Part shown: piece by piece, positions 25,051 to 34,301 of the stretch | Layout: each line of letters opens with the position of its first letter | Numbering within the stretch: position 1 is the stretch's first letter | Source: Paenibacillus sp. HGH0039 | GTDB taxonomy: Bacteria; Bacillota; Bacilli; Paenibacillales; NBRC-103111 | Direction: 5' to 3' | Length of the DNA: 64,000 bases | Assembly: GCF_000411255.1 (NCBI RefSeq) | Contig: NZ_KE150413.1 | Span: 161,131-225,130 of the forward strand | The notes under the pieces: model-generated | Seen by the model: the letters and a program-made list of their open reading frames with translations, nothing else | What the model was told of the DNA's origin: nothing | Databases searched by the model: none | Position numbers and translations under genes: made by a program

Positions 25051-26817
25051 ATGAGAAAAGAAAACAGCGATTTCAAGACCGGTTTCGTTACCGAAGCGGG
25101 GACCTTTGTGCAGAACAGGGACTACTTCGCCTTTGTCGAGCTTGAAGATATGGCTTGCTGGGTGCTGGCGGACGGTCTTGATTCGGACAGCGAGGTAAAC
25201 AGTGCGGAAATGGTTGTCCGCAGTATTTTGTCCCGCTTTTTGAATAAGCCCGCTTTGTCGGCCACCCGGCTTAAACGCTACATGCAGGAAGCCAGCGAAT
25301 GGCTGAATGAGGAAAGCCGCCGGGTCCGCCTTAAGGCGAGCGTGCTGATCGTCGTGACGGACTACACAAGAATCGTGTGGGCCGTTGCGGGCAACGCGCG
25401 ATTATATGTGATCCGGGGAGGCAGGCTCGTGGAACGGAGCCGCGACCAGAGCCTGGCCCAATCCTGGGCGGATGAAGAACGTATTCCGCTTGAAGCCGTG
25501 GACCGGCATGAAGAAAGGCATAACCTGCTGAATTATGCAGGCAAACCGGATGTGTTCGAACCGTACGTCTCTCCGAAATTCATGCTGGAAGACGGGGATG
25601 TGCTCTTGATGAGCACTCCGGGCATGTGGGAAAACGTCGCATCCGCCGAGATGGTGGACGCCGTCGAGGAAGCGAAAGGGCCTGCGGAGCTTACGGATCT
25701 GCTGGAAGAAGTTCTTCTGAGCAGGCAAAAGCGGATGGTTCCGAACTATACGGCGGCGGCTGTTTATGCCAATAAAGTCTACAAAGAAGTGAAGGGAAAA
25801 AAGCGGAAGTGGGCCAAACGGATCGCGTTGATTCTCATTCCTCTGCTGCTGGTCGGAGGCGGAGCTTATGTGTACGCGGCCAAAGAAGCCGCGCGTAAAG
25901 CGGAAGCGGCCCAGGGCATGCTGGAGCACGGCAAGAGTGGGGACGACTATGCGGCTGAGGGGGATTACGCCAAGGCGCTCAAGGAATACAGCGAAGCGCG
26001 CAGCGATTCCCAGAAGATCAAAGATAAGGTGCACACCGTGCTCTTTACCAAAAAACAGCGTGCGGCCCAGTATATCGTGGACGGGGACACCTTCCTTAAG
26101 GAAGGGGATTACGATAAAGCCTCGGCGAGTTTTACTAAAGCCCAGTCCGAGATCAAAAATCAGGCTGATTTTAACCCTCAGCATCTGGAAGAGCGCATAG
26201 GGCGTGTCCAGGCTTATTCGGCTGTCATGAATACGGTCAAAGAAGGGGACCAGAAGTTTACCGCTCTCGATTACATAGGCGCTCTTGAGATTTACCAGAA
26301 AGCGAAGCAGGCATCCGCGGAAGCTTCGTTTCCGGACGGGGACAAGCTCATTAAGGGAAAGCTGGATGAGACTCAGGAAAAGATCGCCGGTCTCGAGAAA
26401 GAGACGAAGCTTCTTGAAGCGGACAAGCTGGACAAGAAGGGAGACCGCAGCATGGCCGCCCAAGACTACGCCGGGGCGATCACGGCTTTTGCCTCGGCCC
26501 AGGAGATTTATCAGGAAATCAAGATGCTGGAACGGGTGCTTGGGATGGAGAGGAAGATTACCAAAGCCGAGGAAAAGCAAAATCCTGTCCCGGCGGCACC
26601 GCCCGCAGCTCCTGCGGCTCAAGGAGGACAAGCTATTCCGGGTCAAGGATCAGGGGATCATCCATCCGGACCGAATCAGCCGGCTCAGCCGCAGACACCA
26701 CCCTCCGCAGGAGGAGGACAATCTTCTCCTTCTTCGGCGGGAGCATCCGGGTCACCGGCCGGCGGAGAAGAGCAGTCTCGGCCCGCTAAGGGCGAAGGAG
26801 GGAATTCTCCCGCATGA
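25051..26817 (+). CDS. Degenerate PP2C-like (pseudophosphatase) membrane protein with TPR-like repeats
   Basis: A 588-residue protein. Residues 1-235 follow the PP2C fold (NRDYFAFVEL, WVLADGLDS, VAGNARLYVIRGG, LMSTPGMWEN, NYTAAAVY). Compared with the neighbouring phosphatase, GD has become GN, SDG has become TPG and the final DN has become NY, so three metal-binding Asp are lost and catalysis is unlikely. A transmembrane helix (IALILIPLLLVGGGAYVY) lies at about 255. About four TPR-like helical repeats (GDYAKALKEYSEAR, GDYDKASASFTKAQ, LDYIGALEIYQKAK, QDYAGAITAFASAQ) follow outside, then a Pro/Gly/Ser-rich tail. It may sense phosphorylated proteins inside and bind wall or partner proteins outside. 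ATG follows GGGAGCGGGGGGACGA. Confidence 0.75.
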   Translation: MRKENSDFKTGFVTEAGTFVQNRDYFAFVELEDMACWVLADGLDSDSEVNSAEMVVRSILSRFLNKPALSATRLKRYMQEASEWLNEESRRVRLKASVLIVVTDYTRIVWAVAGNARLYVIRGGRLVERSRDQSLAQSWADEERIPLEAVDRHEERHNLLNYAGKPDVFEPYVSPKFMLEDGDVLLMSTPGMWENVASAEMVDAVEEAKGPAELTDLLEEVLLSRQKRMVPNYTAAAVYANKVYKEVKGKKRKWAKRIALILIPLLLVGGGAYVYAAKEAARKAEAAQGMLEHGKSGDDYAAEGDYAKALKEYSEARSDSQKIKDKVHTVLFTKKQRAAQYIVDGDTFLKEGDYDKASASFTKAQSEIKNQADFNPQHLEERIGRVQAYSAVMNTVKEGDQKFTALDYIGALEIYQKAKQASAEASFPDGDKLIKGKLDETQEKIAGLEKETKLLEADKLDKKGDRSMAAQDYAGAITAFASAQEIYQEIKMLERVLGMERKITKAEEKQNPVPAAPPAAPAAQGGQAIPGQGSGDHPSGPNQPAQPQTPPSAGGGQSSPSSAGASGSPAGGEEQSRPAKGEGGNSPA

Positions 26818-28100
26818 AGGATATTATTTTGGACCGGCTGAACAAAATGGAGGATTTGGAGCAGCGCCGTATGCTCAAGCAGTTGATGACGGGGCTTTTT
26901 CTGAATCTGGTGGACTATCAGGAGCAAATGAACCGGCAGCTGGAAAAGCGGGTATTTGACGAGATTGAAGATTGGGAAGGCCGGTTTGATATTTACGCCA
27001 GCTTATGTTCGCGGGATGAATGGGACCCTCTCCATGAATTTTTGTATCCCATGTGCCCGGAGGATGTGGAGAATACTTTGATTGATATGCTTCACGTTAT
27101 CGAAGGGCTGAGGGACGGCAGAGAAGCACGGCTGATCTCTCTGTTCCTGGAATGTGATTCCGTGCGTATCCGGGATCTGACGAAGAGCGGTAGGCTGTTC
27201 GACGGACATCTCAAGACGCTTTCGGGAACTTATCCGATTAAAGTAGCGCTTCGGCCTTGCGAGAAGTACATCAAAGAGATCGAGAATCTGTATCAGATAT
27301 TCCTGAAAAATGGTATTCCATGGCGGACAATCAACCATCCTTTTGCCTATAAATTTATCGACGTCGTCCTGACGGAATGCGCCGCAATACCCGGGGAAGA
27401 CGAAACCGTTACGGAAATTTCAGTGAATCTGGAAGAGTTCGAAGCGTACAAGCGGACGGACCGGATTCCGCTTTGGAATATGGAACGGCTTGAGATCAAG
27501 AACAGCGGGTTTCCGGTTCCCGCTTCGGACAAGGTTAATTTCGAACATGTTCTGTCACTGAGAAAAACGGGGATGGAGCATGGGTATCTGGTGGATGGGC
27601 ACACGGACGATATCCGGTACATCAAACGATCCGGGGAAGAGCTGACGATCGTTTCGCCGCAAGAGAAAGCGGGAGTCTGGAACGTGCTGAAGGTTGTGCA
27701 GCCGGTAGATATCCAGATCGGGAGACTTCAATACGCGCTTGTCTCGAACCGCTGCGCCAGCAGTTTTGTCGGCAAGTATGCACGAAAGCAGGCCACGATT
27801 GTGCGCTCCAAAGGGGAAGTGGCACGGATTGTGCATTCCCTTGAAGCTTCCGAATATTTGACGCTGGAGGATATCCGGATCGTGGACAAAGCGGATTCAA
27901 CGGCAGTTACGTACGAAATGAACCCTTTCATCAGTGACCAGGTGCGGGCGTCGAGCGGCAGGGCCGCGCTGTGTATGAGCTTTCGGCCCGGCCGTTCGTT
28001 CGGAAGGGATGAGTTTATAAGAAACGACTTCATGAGCTTTGTCGTGTCGGAGGTTCAAATGTACCTGCCCGAATACACATGCGAAGGGGTATGGGTTTGA
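26814..28100 (+). CDS. Conserved CIS-cluster protein, possible baseplate component
   Basis: A 428-residue cytoplasmic protein I do not recognise. It starts with a helical segment (LNKMEDLEQRRMLKQLM) and has mixed alpha/beta content without signal peptide or membrane helix. HPFAYKFIDVVL near residue 185 and EYLTLEDIRIVDK near 345 are possible conserved blocks. Its ATG overlaps the previous stop (ATGA) and the next gene overlaps its end, so it is translated with its neighbours. Position between the regulators and a gpI/TssG-like protein suggests a wedge or TssF-like role; this is inference only. Confidence 0.55.
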   Translation: MKDIILDRLNKMEDLEQRRMLKQLMTGLFLNLVDYQEQMNRQLEKRVFDEIEDWEGRFDIYASLCSRDEWDPLHEFLYPMCPEDVENTLIDMLHVIEGLRDGREARLISLFLECDSVRIRDLTKSGRLFDGHLKTLSGTYPIKVALRPCEKYIKEIENLYQIFLKNGIPWRTINHPFAYKFIDVVLTECAAIPGEDETVTEISVNLEEFEAYKRTDRIPLWNMERLEIKNSGFPVPASDKVNFEHVLSLRKTGMEHGYLVDGHTDDIRYIKRSGEELTIVSPQEKAGVWNVLKVVQPVDIQIGRLQYALVSNRCASSFVGKYARKQATIVRSKGEVARIVHSLEASEYLTLEDIRIVDKADSTAVTYEMNPFISDQVRASSGRAALCMSFRPGRSFGRDEFIRNDFMSFVVSEVQMYLPEYTCEGVWV

Positions 28101-28786
28101 ATTACATATGGGATCTATTGATCCGGGCCGAGCAGTGCGGTCTGGACAAGAAAGACATTCAATTCTCCGCCGCTTCCGTGTACTCCCCGTATATGGAGCT
28201 GAGCTTGGAACATATGAACGCAAGTCACGTCGAGAAACAGGTTGAAATTAATCCGTTCTATCGTTTTGACGAGATGTTCCGGGGGATGCTTGATATTAAT
28301 TACACGGAGTACCCGGAATTCAGACGTGCCTTGTTCGATATTCTCATTCATTTTCTGGGTGAGATCGATCTGCTCCAGGGAATGAACAAAAGGGAATTTT
28401 ACATCCGGTTTGTCCGCCGTGACATAGAAGCCGGAATTTTCGGGGACAAGGTGCGGCGTAACTTCCAGAGGTGCGGCAAGGAGGAGCAGGATATTGTGGC
28501 GGCAAGCGTTCTGCAGACGGTTCAGACCGGGGATGCGCTCTTTACCTTGAAGCGGACAGCCCGCCTTTTGTTTCCCGGGTCTACTATTTATGCAAATTGC
28601 GAGGAAAAGAATGAACTTCTCTTCTATATCAACCAGGAGGAGAGCGAGTCCGGCCGGGCCAAGATCAGCTTGCTGCTGGATCTGCTGCTCCCCGTCCGTT
28701 TTCATACCGAGCTGTATTGGAACCGGCATTTCGGCATATTGGGCGTAGAAGAGACTATGCGGCTGGACCGCATTGCGATGTATTGA
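28091..28786 (+). CDS. Possible baseplate wedge protein (gpI/TssG-like C-terminus)
   Basis: A protein of about 231 residues, no signal peptide. The C-terminus reads FHTELYWNRHFGILGVEE followed by TMRLDRIAMY, which resembles the ends of phage tail protein I and related wedge proteins. An internal segment GDALFTLKRTARLLFP also fits. The start is uncertain: ATG 28091 or TTG 28097 lie just after GAAGGGGT, and ATG 28079 is in frame further upstream. It overlaps the previous gene. Family assignment is tentative. Confidence 0.5.
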   Translation: MGLNYIWDLLIRAEQCGLDKKDIQFSAASVYSPYMELSLEHMNASHVEKQVEINPFYRFDEMFRGMLDINYTEYPEFRRALFDILIHFLGEIDLLQGMNKREFYIRFVRRDIEAGIFGDKVRRNFQRCGKEEQDIVAASVLQTVQTGDALFTLKRTARLLFPGSTIYANCEEKNELLFYINQEESESGRAKISLLLDLLLPVRFHTELYWNRHFGILGVEETMRLDRIAMY

Positions 28787-28808
28787 CCAGCCGTGAAGGA
28801 GGACAACG

Positions 28809-31460
28809 ATGAAGGGATACTCATACAGGCTGTATCAACATCCGGAGGATAGAATGGCCGATCCGGGCGCCGTACGCTACAGCCGTGAGGAGCTGACGGA
28901 AATGACGACGTATCAGCTCCGGACCATTTGCAGTAAAGAGAAACTGATTGAAGGGTTCGCCAATACGCTGGACCGTGAAGGCTTCATTGCCACCATCCTC
29001 AAATACAGGGGGACGGAAGAATGCCTGTTGATCGGAAGCCCGGTTCCGGGCGGCGAAGAACGGCTGCAAACGGCGATCCGGCGCTATTTGCGTACGCCTC
29101 TAGGAGAGAGGGGCACCAAAGTCCCGGCCAGAATCACGCTCTACGAGGGATTTCGTCTCGATGAGCGGGACGGCTGCAGGCTGGAGGGGGCTGCCGCTTT
29201 CTCGGGAACGAACGCCCTCCTTGTAAATGAGCAGATGGAGCTGTGCGGCATACTGAATGTGGTCCAAAGTGTATCGAAGCCGGGCACATTCTGTCTGACG
29301 AGGAACCGGGACGCCTATCTGAAGCGCTCGGCCAACCGCAACTACAGCTTACTCTTCTTCAGCCGGCACGACTCCGATTATTTGTACCGGATCTACCACC
29401 AGAACAAGCCCCTTCCCCCGGTTAATCTGCATTACTGCCGCCTGCCGGCAGCCGATCTGGAAATCCGGGAGCCGGAGCTGACCGAGGCCGTATTGGCCAT
29501 AGACTTCGGCACCTCCAATACGACGGCGGGGGCTTATCTCGACGGCGCCTATGTTCGAACGCCCTGCAGCCAGGACCTCTTGAACGGAACGGTCCGGCTC
29601 GATGCGATTAACTACGCGGCGTTCCCCGATCCGGCCGCCCCGGACGGTCAATGGATCGAGCTTCTGCCGACGGTCGTCCGCGTGGCGGATTGTTCCGATC
29701 CTTTGAATCCCCGGTACCAGTTCGGACACGAAGCCCTTCTATACCGGAAGAAACTCGGATCCGGCACGCAGGCGACCGTATTTCACGGGATCAAACGGTG
29801 GGTGAACGATTACGCGAGATCCGAGGAAGTAAGCGATGCGAGCGGCAACAGCACGCATGTGCGCAGAAGCGATATTATCCGCGCCTACCTCGCGTATATT
29901 ATCGAGACCGCCGAGCATCAGTTCAAATGCCGCTTCCGGAATCTGCACATGTCCAGCCCGGTCAAGCTCAAAGCCCAGTTCCTAGACATGTATACGGATA
30001 TTTTGCCGGAATACCGACTGGAAACGGAAGATTCGCTGGATGAAGGGATGGCTGTCCTTTATAACACGATTGCGGACGGCTTCCGGCAGAACCGTTTTGA
30101 AGACGGAGAAACTTACAAAGCTCTCGTTATCGATTGCGGCGGGGGCACGACGGACCTGTCTTCCTGCCGGTTCCGTATCGAGGACGGCCATATGTCTTAC
30201 AGGCTTGACGTCCAGACTACGTATGAGAACGGCGACACCAACTTCGGGGGCAATAACCTGACTTACCGCATCATGCAGTACATGAAAATCGTGTTCGCCG
30301 AGTATTACAGCTGTGGAGAAACAGTGACGGACATCGACAGTCTTATCGGGATTCCGAGCGGAGATGTTTTCCGGCATGTCGATGAGGTTGGGGTGGCGTC
30401 GGTATACGAACGGCTGGAAGAACGGTACAGGGAAGCGGAACTGCTGCTTCCTACCCGTTTCCGGGAGTATGGCAGCCATACCCGGGAGGACTATAACCGG
30501 GTTCGTAACAATTTTCATTTCCTGTGGGAAATGGCGGAGAACATGAAGACGGAGTTTTTCCGCAAAACCGGCATCTTGAGGAACCGGTTTCACTCTGGCA
30601 GCGGAGATGTCCGCGAGCATGACCTCAAAATCACGGGAGTGGACCGGTGGTATTTGTCCGTGCGTGAGCAGGGAAGGTTCAAGGACCGGTATGAATTCCC
30701 CGATGTGGTGTTCACCATTCAGGAAATTAACCATTTGATCAAAGCGGATATTTATGAAATTGTACGCAAATTTCTGGAAGATTTCTACCAGAGCGGCGAG
30801 CTGCAGACTTACTCCATCATCAAGCTGACGGGTCAGTCCTGCCGGATCGATGTTTTCCGGGAAGCGCTGAAAGAATTTGTCCCCGGCAGAACCATTCAAT
30901 TTACGCAAAAGGCAGGCGAAACCGATCGGGTGCCGGATTTGAAGCTGGCTTGTCTGAGAGGCGCTATCCGTTATCTGGGGGACAAGAAGGCCGGAATCAT
31001 CCAGACTCACGTGACGCATCAGGCCGCCGTTATCCCTTACGCGGTCACGGCTTATACCCACAGCCGCAGCGAAAAGGTGCTGATCAGCACACTGGATCGC
31101 GTCAATACCGCGCAAGGCTCGATTTCGAGACCTTGGGGAGCCGCAGAGATCGAGTTCTGCCTCAAAGATATGAACGGGAAGCTCCGGCAGAAATACAGCT
31201 ATCCGAGCCGGCCTGACAGCTTCCAATCCGTGCTCTACGAAGACATCGCGGAGACTTACGGCCGCAACATACCTCAGGACGAGACCGATTCCATCGTCAA
31301 TGAAGAAGTGAAATTTTTCGTCTTCGGAGGGGGCCAAAATTGGGGGTTCCACGTCGTGCCGGTAGCGCGCCGCCAGGAACAGCTGTATGTGGGCACCAAA
31401 CGATTTTTTGCCTTTGAAAATGATTTGTCGGAAATTGATTTCTTCGACGGCTTGAAGTAA
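28809..31460 (+). CDS. Hsp70/actin-like ATPase of the injection-system cluster
   Basis: An 883-residue protein. The N-terminal 220 residues are unassigned but begin with a SAP-like helix-extension-helix (LTEMTTYQLRTICSKEKLI). The Hsp70 nucleotide-binding fold follows: phosphate-1 LAIDFGTSNTTAGA near residue 230, phosphate-2 LVIDCGGGTTDLSSC near 440, and an adenosine-type motif IKLTGQSCRIDVFREAL near 680. There is no standard Hsp70 substrate domain. The ATG follows GAAGGAGGACAACG. The J-domain protein at 22383 is its probable co-chaperone. The pair might assemble the particle or disassemble contracted sheath, a job done by ClpV in type VI systems; that is a hypothesis. Confidence 0.8.
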   Translation: MKGYSYRLYQHPEDRMADPGAVRYSREELTEMTTYQLRTICSKEKLIEGFANTLDREGFIATILKYRGTEECLLIGSPVPGGEERLQTAIRRYLRTPLGERGTKVPARITLYEGFRLDERDGCRLEGAAAFSGTNALLVNEQMELCGILNVVQSVSKPGTFCLTRNRDAYLKRSANRNYSLLFFSRHDSDYLYRIYHQNKPLPPVNLHYCRLPAADLEIREPELTEAVLAIDFGTSNTTAGAYLDGAYVRTPCSQDLLNGTVRLDAINYAAFPDPAAPDGQWIELLPTVVRVADCSDPLNPRYQFGHEALLYRKKLGSGTQATVFHGIKRWVNDYARSEEVSDASGNSTHVRRSDIIRAYLAYIIETAEHQFKCRFRNLHMSSPVKLKAQFLDMYTDILPEYRLETEDSLDEGMAVLYNTIADGFRQNRFEDGETYKALVIDCGGGTTDLSSCRFRIEDGHMSYRLDVQTTYENGDTNFGGNNLTYRIMQYMKIVFAEYYSCGETVTDIDSLIGIPSGDVFRHVDEVGVASVYERLEERYREAELLLPTRFREYGSHTREDYNRVRNNFHFLWEMAENMKTEFFRKTGILRNRFHSGSGDVREHDLKITGVDRWYLSVREQGRFKDRYEFPDVVFTIQEINHLIKADIYEIVRKFLEDFYQSGELQTYSIIKLTGQSCRIDVFREALKEFVPGRTIQFTQKAGETDRVPDLKLACLRGAIRYLGDKKAGIIQTHVTHQAAVIPYAVTAYTHSRSEKVLISTLDRVNTAQGSISRPWGAAEIEFCLKDMNGKLRQKYSYPSRPDSFQSVLYEDIAETYGRNIPQDETDSIVNEEVKFFVFGGGQNWGFHVVPVARRQEQLYVGTKRFFAFENDLSEIDFFDGLK

Positions 31461-31486
31461 GAAACGCGGACGAAAGGGGGGTGTTT

Positions 31487-32263
31487 ATGTTTACCCGTAC
31501 CTATCCGAATTTCGCCAAAGGGCGGATTTTGAAAACAGAGATGCTCGAAAATTTGAGGGATTTCCCTCACGAGCTGACGGATTTGTTTCTCAGGGATTAT
31601 TCAGACGGTATCGTAGCCGGGACCGAAATCCGGGTCGGCGAAGACAGTCTGTGCATCGGACCCGGAATTGTTAAGCACGGAGGGCTTATCTACACGCTGA
31701 CCCGTGAAGTTGAGCTTCCCTACGCGGCCACGGGGCGTGAAACCGTAGTGAAAATCCGGTTCTATCCGGCCGAAACCGAGGGCGATTTTACCGTCTGCCG
31801 GGCCGAGCCCTTGCTGGACGAGCAGGTATCCGTCTCTCCCGGGGAACTGGAACTGGCGCGGTTCAAGCTGAAGGAAGGAGCGAGGCTGCGCTCGGACTAC
31901 CGCAATTTCGCGGACTTGGCGACCGAGTACAACACGCTTAATCGGATTCGTGCACAATATGCGGGCTTCCGGCAGAGTACGCTCCATCCAGAGATCACGC
32001 GGCATTTTGCGGCGGAGATGTTGAAAAGCCGGGCAGCCGGCACCCAGGATTTCGCCTTCGCCATGCAGTGCTTGAGTATGCAGTCCGTTGACCGGGAAGC
32101 GATTCTTCATTACTTGGCGGTACGGCTGGGCAGGGAATACAAGCCTTATACCAATGAACAGATCCACGCCCATTTGTCCCGCATTCTGGAGGAAGCGGGG
32201 AACGGAAGCCGGCCGGTACCCGGGGGAAGATTCGGGGCGCCTCAACGGATGATCGTGGATTAA
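31487..32263 (+). CDS. Conserved CIS-cluster protein, possible baseplate or adaptor
   Basis: A 258-residue soluble protein with no recognised domain. The N-terminal half looks beta-rich, with FLRDYSDGIVAGTEIRV and IGPGIVKHGGLIYTL, a pattern seen in phage and type VI adaptor domains that attach fibres to the baseplate. The C-terminal half is helical and ends in a short flexible tail. ATG 31487 follows CGAAAGGGGGGTGTTT; GTG 31481 is too near that site. It lies between the Hsp70-like gene and the spike module. Confidence 0.5.
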   Translation: MFTRTYPNFAKGRILKTEMLENLRDFPHELTDLFLRDYSDGIVAGTEIRVGEDSLCIGPGIVKHGGLIYTLTREVELPYAATGRETVVKIRFYPAETEGDFTVCRAEPLLDEQVSVSPGELELARFKLKEGARLRSDYRNFADLATEYNTLNRIRAQYAGFRQSTLHPEITRHFAAEMLKSRAAGTQDFAFAMQCLSMQSVDREAILHYLAVRLGREYKPYTNEQIHAHLSRILEEAGNGSRPVPGGRFGAPQRMIVD

Positions 32264-32292
32264 TCCAGAAAGAAGAAAGGGCGGGAAGTGCC

Positions 32293-32892
32293 GTGGCGTT
32301 TTCGGACGAGAAGATTATTGCGATGCTGAACAAGATGGAAGAATCCCAGAAAGCAAACACCATTGGCGAAGGGCCTGTGCGGATCGGACAACGTTATTAC
32401 GAGTTTGAGCAGCAGGCTTTTTACGATGACAAGCTTCTGGTCTTTATCCCGAAAGATTTCACAGACATGCCCGAAGCATTAAGTGCCATCAAATATCCTC
32501 ATTCCCAGCGGCCGGAAACGATCAAAACCAATGAGGACGGCAGCATCAATATTACGCTTAACCGGATCGATCAAGACCTGGAAGAGGGATGGGTCGAAGA
32601 ATTGACTCAGGGAATGAAAACGATCCTGAAAAAAGTGAATCCCTCCAACGTGTTTTTTACGGACGGTGTCGAGGAAATCCACGGAAAACAGGTCGGCTAT
32701 TTCGAGTTCAAGAGTCCGGCGCTGGATGCTTTTCTCTATAATCTGATGTTTTTTCTGGAGCTGGGAGGCAAGACCCTTATGGGAACTTTCAGCTGCAAAT
32801 ACGACGAGTATGAGGCTTGGAGGGACGTAGCTTTTCAGATCGTGCGGGCCGTCCGGGTCGTTCAAGTGGAGGAAGGGGCGGAGCCAGCATGA
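32293..32892 (+). CDS. DcrB/PsbP-fold-like protein, possible spike chaperone
   Basis: A 199-residue soluble protein. The segments LLVFIPKDFTD, IKYPHSQRPETI, and MGTFSCKYDEYEAW followed by VRAVRVVQV recall the DcrB/DUF1795 fold. In type VI systems DUF1795 proteins (Eag chaperones) load effector-bearing VgrG or PAAR proteins. It directly precedes a VgrG-like gene and overlaps it by four bases (ATGA), as a chaperone gene would. It starts with GTG after GGGCGGGAAGTGCC. The fold match is by eye and unproven. Confidence 0.5.
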   Translation: MAFSDEKIIAMLNKMEESQKANTIGEGPVRIGQRYYEFEQQAFYDDKLLVFIPKDFTDMPEALSAIKYPHSQRPETIKTNEDGSINITLNRIDQDLEEGWVEELTQGMKTILKKVNPSNVFFTDGVEEIHGKQVGYFEFKSPALDAFLYNLMFFLELGGKTLMGTFSCKYDEYEAWRDVAFQIVRAVRVVQVEEGAEPA

Positions 32893-34301
32893 GCCAAACG
32901 GTGTTTTCATTTGCCGACATTTCCGTTGCGCCGTACAAATTCGAGAAGATTATGGACCTCCATATGGACAAAGCAGTCAATGAACATGCCAAGCTGACGA
33001 TCAGCGGGATCGTTCCGGAAGAGATGCTGGACCGGTACGTAGAGCAGGCCGATGAGAATGAACAGATTGCCGTTTCGGTGCGCGACGGAGAGCGTACGAC
33101 GGTCATTTTCCAAGGAATCGTAACGAACATGGCTGTAAAGGCTGTACACAATGTCCGCACTCTAACCATCGAAGCCCAGAGCTCGACACTGCTGATGGAC
33201 ATCCGGAAGGTCACCCGTTCTTTTCAAAATAAGCAGCTGACCTATCGCGGGTTGTTAGATCGCATCGCGGGTTCTTATCCGAATTCGGACGTTGTCGTGG
33301 AAGCTGCCGGAGGAACAAGCATTGGCGGACTGGTCGTCCAATACAAGGAAACGGACTGGGAATTCGCCAGGAGACTGGCTTCCCGTCTGCATCTGCCTTT
33401 GATTCCGCTCTGTTCGCAGAAGGGCATGAAATGCTATGTCGGCGTGCCGGACCTGGGAGAGCCCCATAAGCTCGACGCCTACAACTACAGCATCCGCAAA
33501 AATTTGAAGGACTTCAAGCGGAAGTCGGAAAACGGCGTCTCCGGCATCGACGAACAGAACAGCATCAGCTACGAGGTCAGCAGCAGCATGATTTTGGAGC
33601 TGGGCAGTCCGGTTACGTTTCAGCGGAGGAAGCTGTATGTATACCGGGCCGGCACGCGGATGGAAGGCGGCACGCTGACCAACCGGTATGAATTAAGAGA
33701 CAAGCAGGGCTTCAGCTGCCCGACCTTGTATGCCTATAAGCTGGCCGGCACCTCACTGTTCGGATCGATCAAGGACGTATCCAAAGACAAGGTGAAGGTC
33801 AAGCTTCATATCGACGGGAAATCATCTTCCGACGAAGCCTTGTGGTTCCCGTACTCGACGGTCTATTCGTCTCCCGACGGCAGCGGCTGGTACTGCATGC
33901 CCGAGGTCGGGGACGAGGTCCGTCTGTATTTCCCGGACGAGCAGGAGAAGAACGCCTATGCCGCCAGTTCCGTGGATACCGATTCCTCCGACCCCCAGAA
34001 GCGCAGCGATCCCTCCGTTAAGAGCATCAGCACCAAATACGGTAAGCAAATTGTATTCAAACCCGGATCCGTTGAGATTATCGGCAGCGGCAGCCTCTTG
34101 ATGCGGCTAACCGACGACGGCGGAATCGAGATCAACAGCCACAAAAAAATATCCATATCGGCGATGGAAGACATCGAGATTACCGGGGGCGGCAAGGTGC
34201 TCATTCAAGGGGAAGAAGGCATTGACCTGAAGCAGGCCGATGCAAGCCTGAGTATTATGGATGAAGTCAAAATCAGCGGCGCCAAGGTCAACATCGAATG
34301 A
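32889..34301 (+). CDS. VgrG/gpD-like spike protein
   Basis: A 470-residue spike protein. Residues 1-230 match the gp27-like hub of VgrG and phage late control D proteins (LTIEAQSSTLLMDIRK, VVQYKETDWEFARRLASR). An OB-type gp5 domain follows (VKVKLHIDGKS, WYCMPEVGDEVRLYFPDE). The C-terminus is a short beta-helix with the repeating hydrophobic pattern of IEINSHKKISIS and GGGKVLIQGEEGIDL. There is no C-terminal effector domain, so this looks like the structural spike. The start ATG overlaps the preceding stop; the following gene overlaps its own stop the same way. Confidence 0.85.
   Translation: MSQTVFSFADISVAPYKFEKIMDLHMDKAVNEHAKLTISGIVPEEMLDRYVEQADENEQIAVSVRDGERTTVIFQGIVTNMAVKAVHNVRTLTIEAQSSTLLMDIRKVTRSFQNKQLTYRGLLDRIAGSYPNSDVVVEAAGGTSIGGLVVQYKETDWEFARRLASRLHLPLIPLCSQKGMKCYVGVPDLGEPHKLDAYNYSIRKNLKDFKRKSENGVSGIDEQNSISYEVSSSMILELGSPVTFQRRKLYVYRAGTRMEGGTLTNRYELRDKQGFSCPTLYAYKLAGTSLFGSIKDVSKDKVKVKLHIDGKSSSDEALWFPYSTVYSSPDGSGWYCMPEVGDEVRLYFPDEQEKNAYAASSVDTDSSDPQKRSDPSVKSISTKYGKQIVFKPGSVEIIGSGSLLMRLTDDGGIEINSHKKISISAMEDIEITGGGKVLIQGEEGIDLKQADASLSIMDEVKISGAKVNIE

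Noticed and set aside
32817-32888. Earlier start for the first spike gene
   Set aside because: The extra codons would overlap the upstream gene by over 70 bases without a ribosome site; the ATG overlapping the upstream stop is the natural start.
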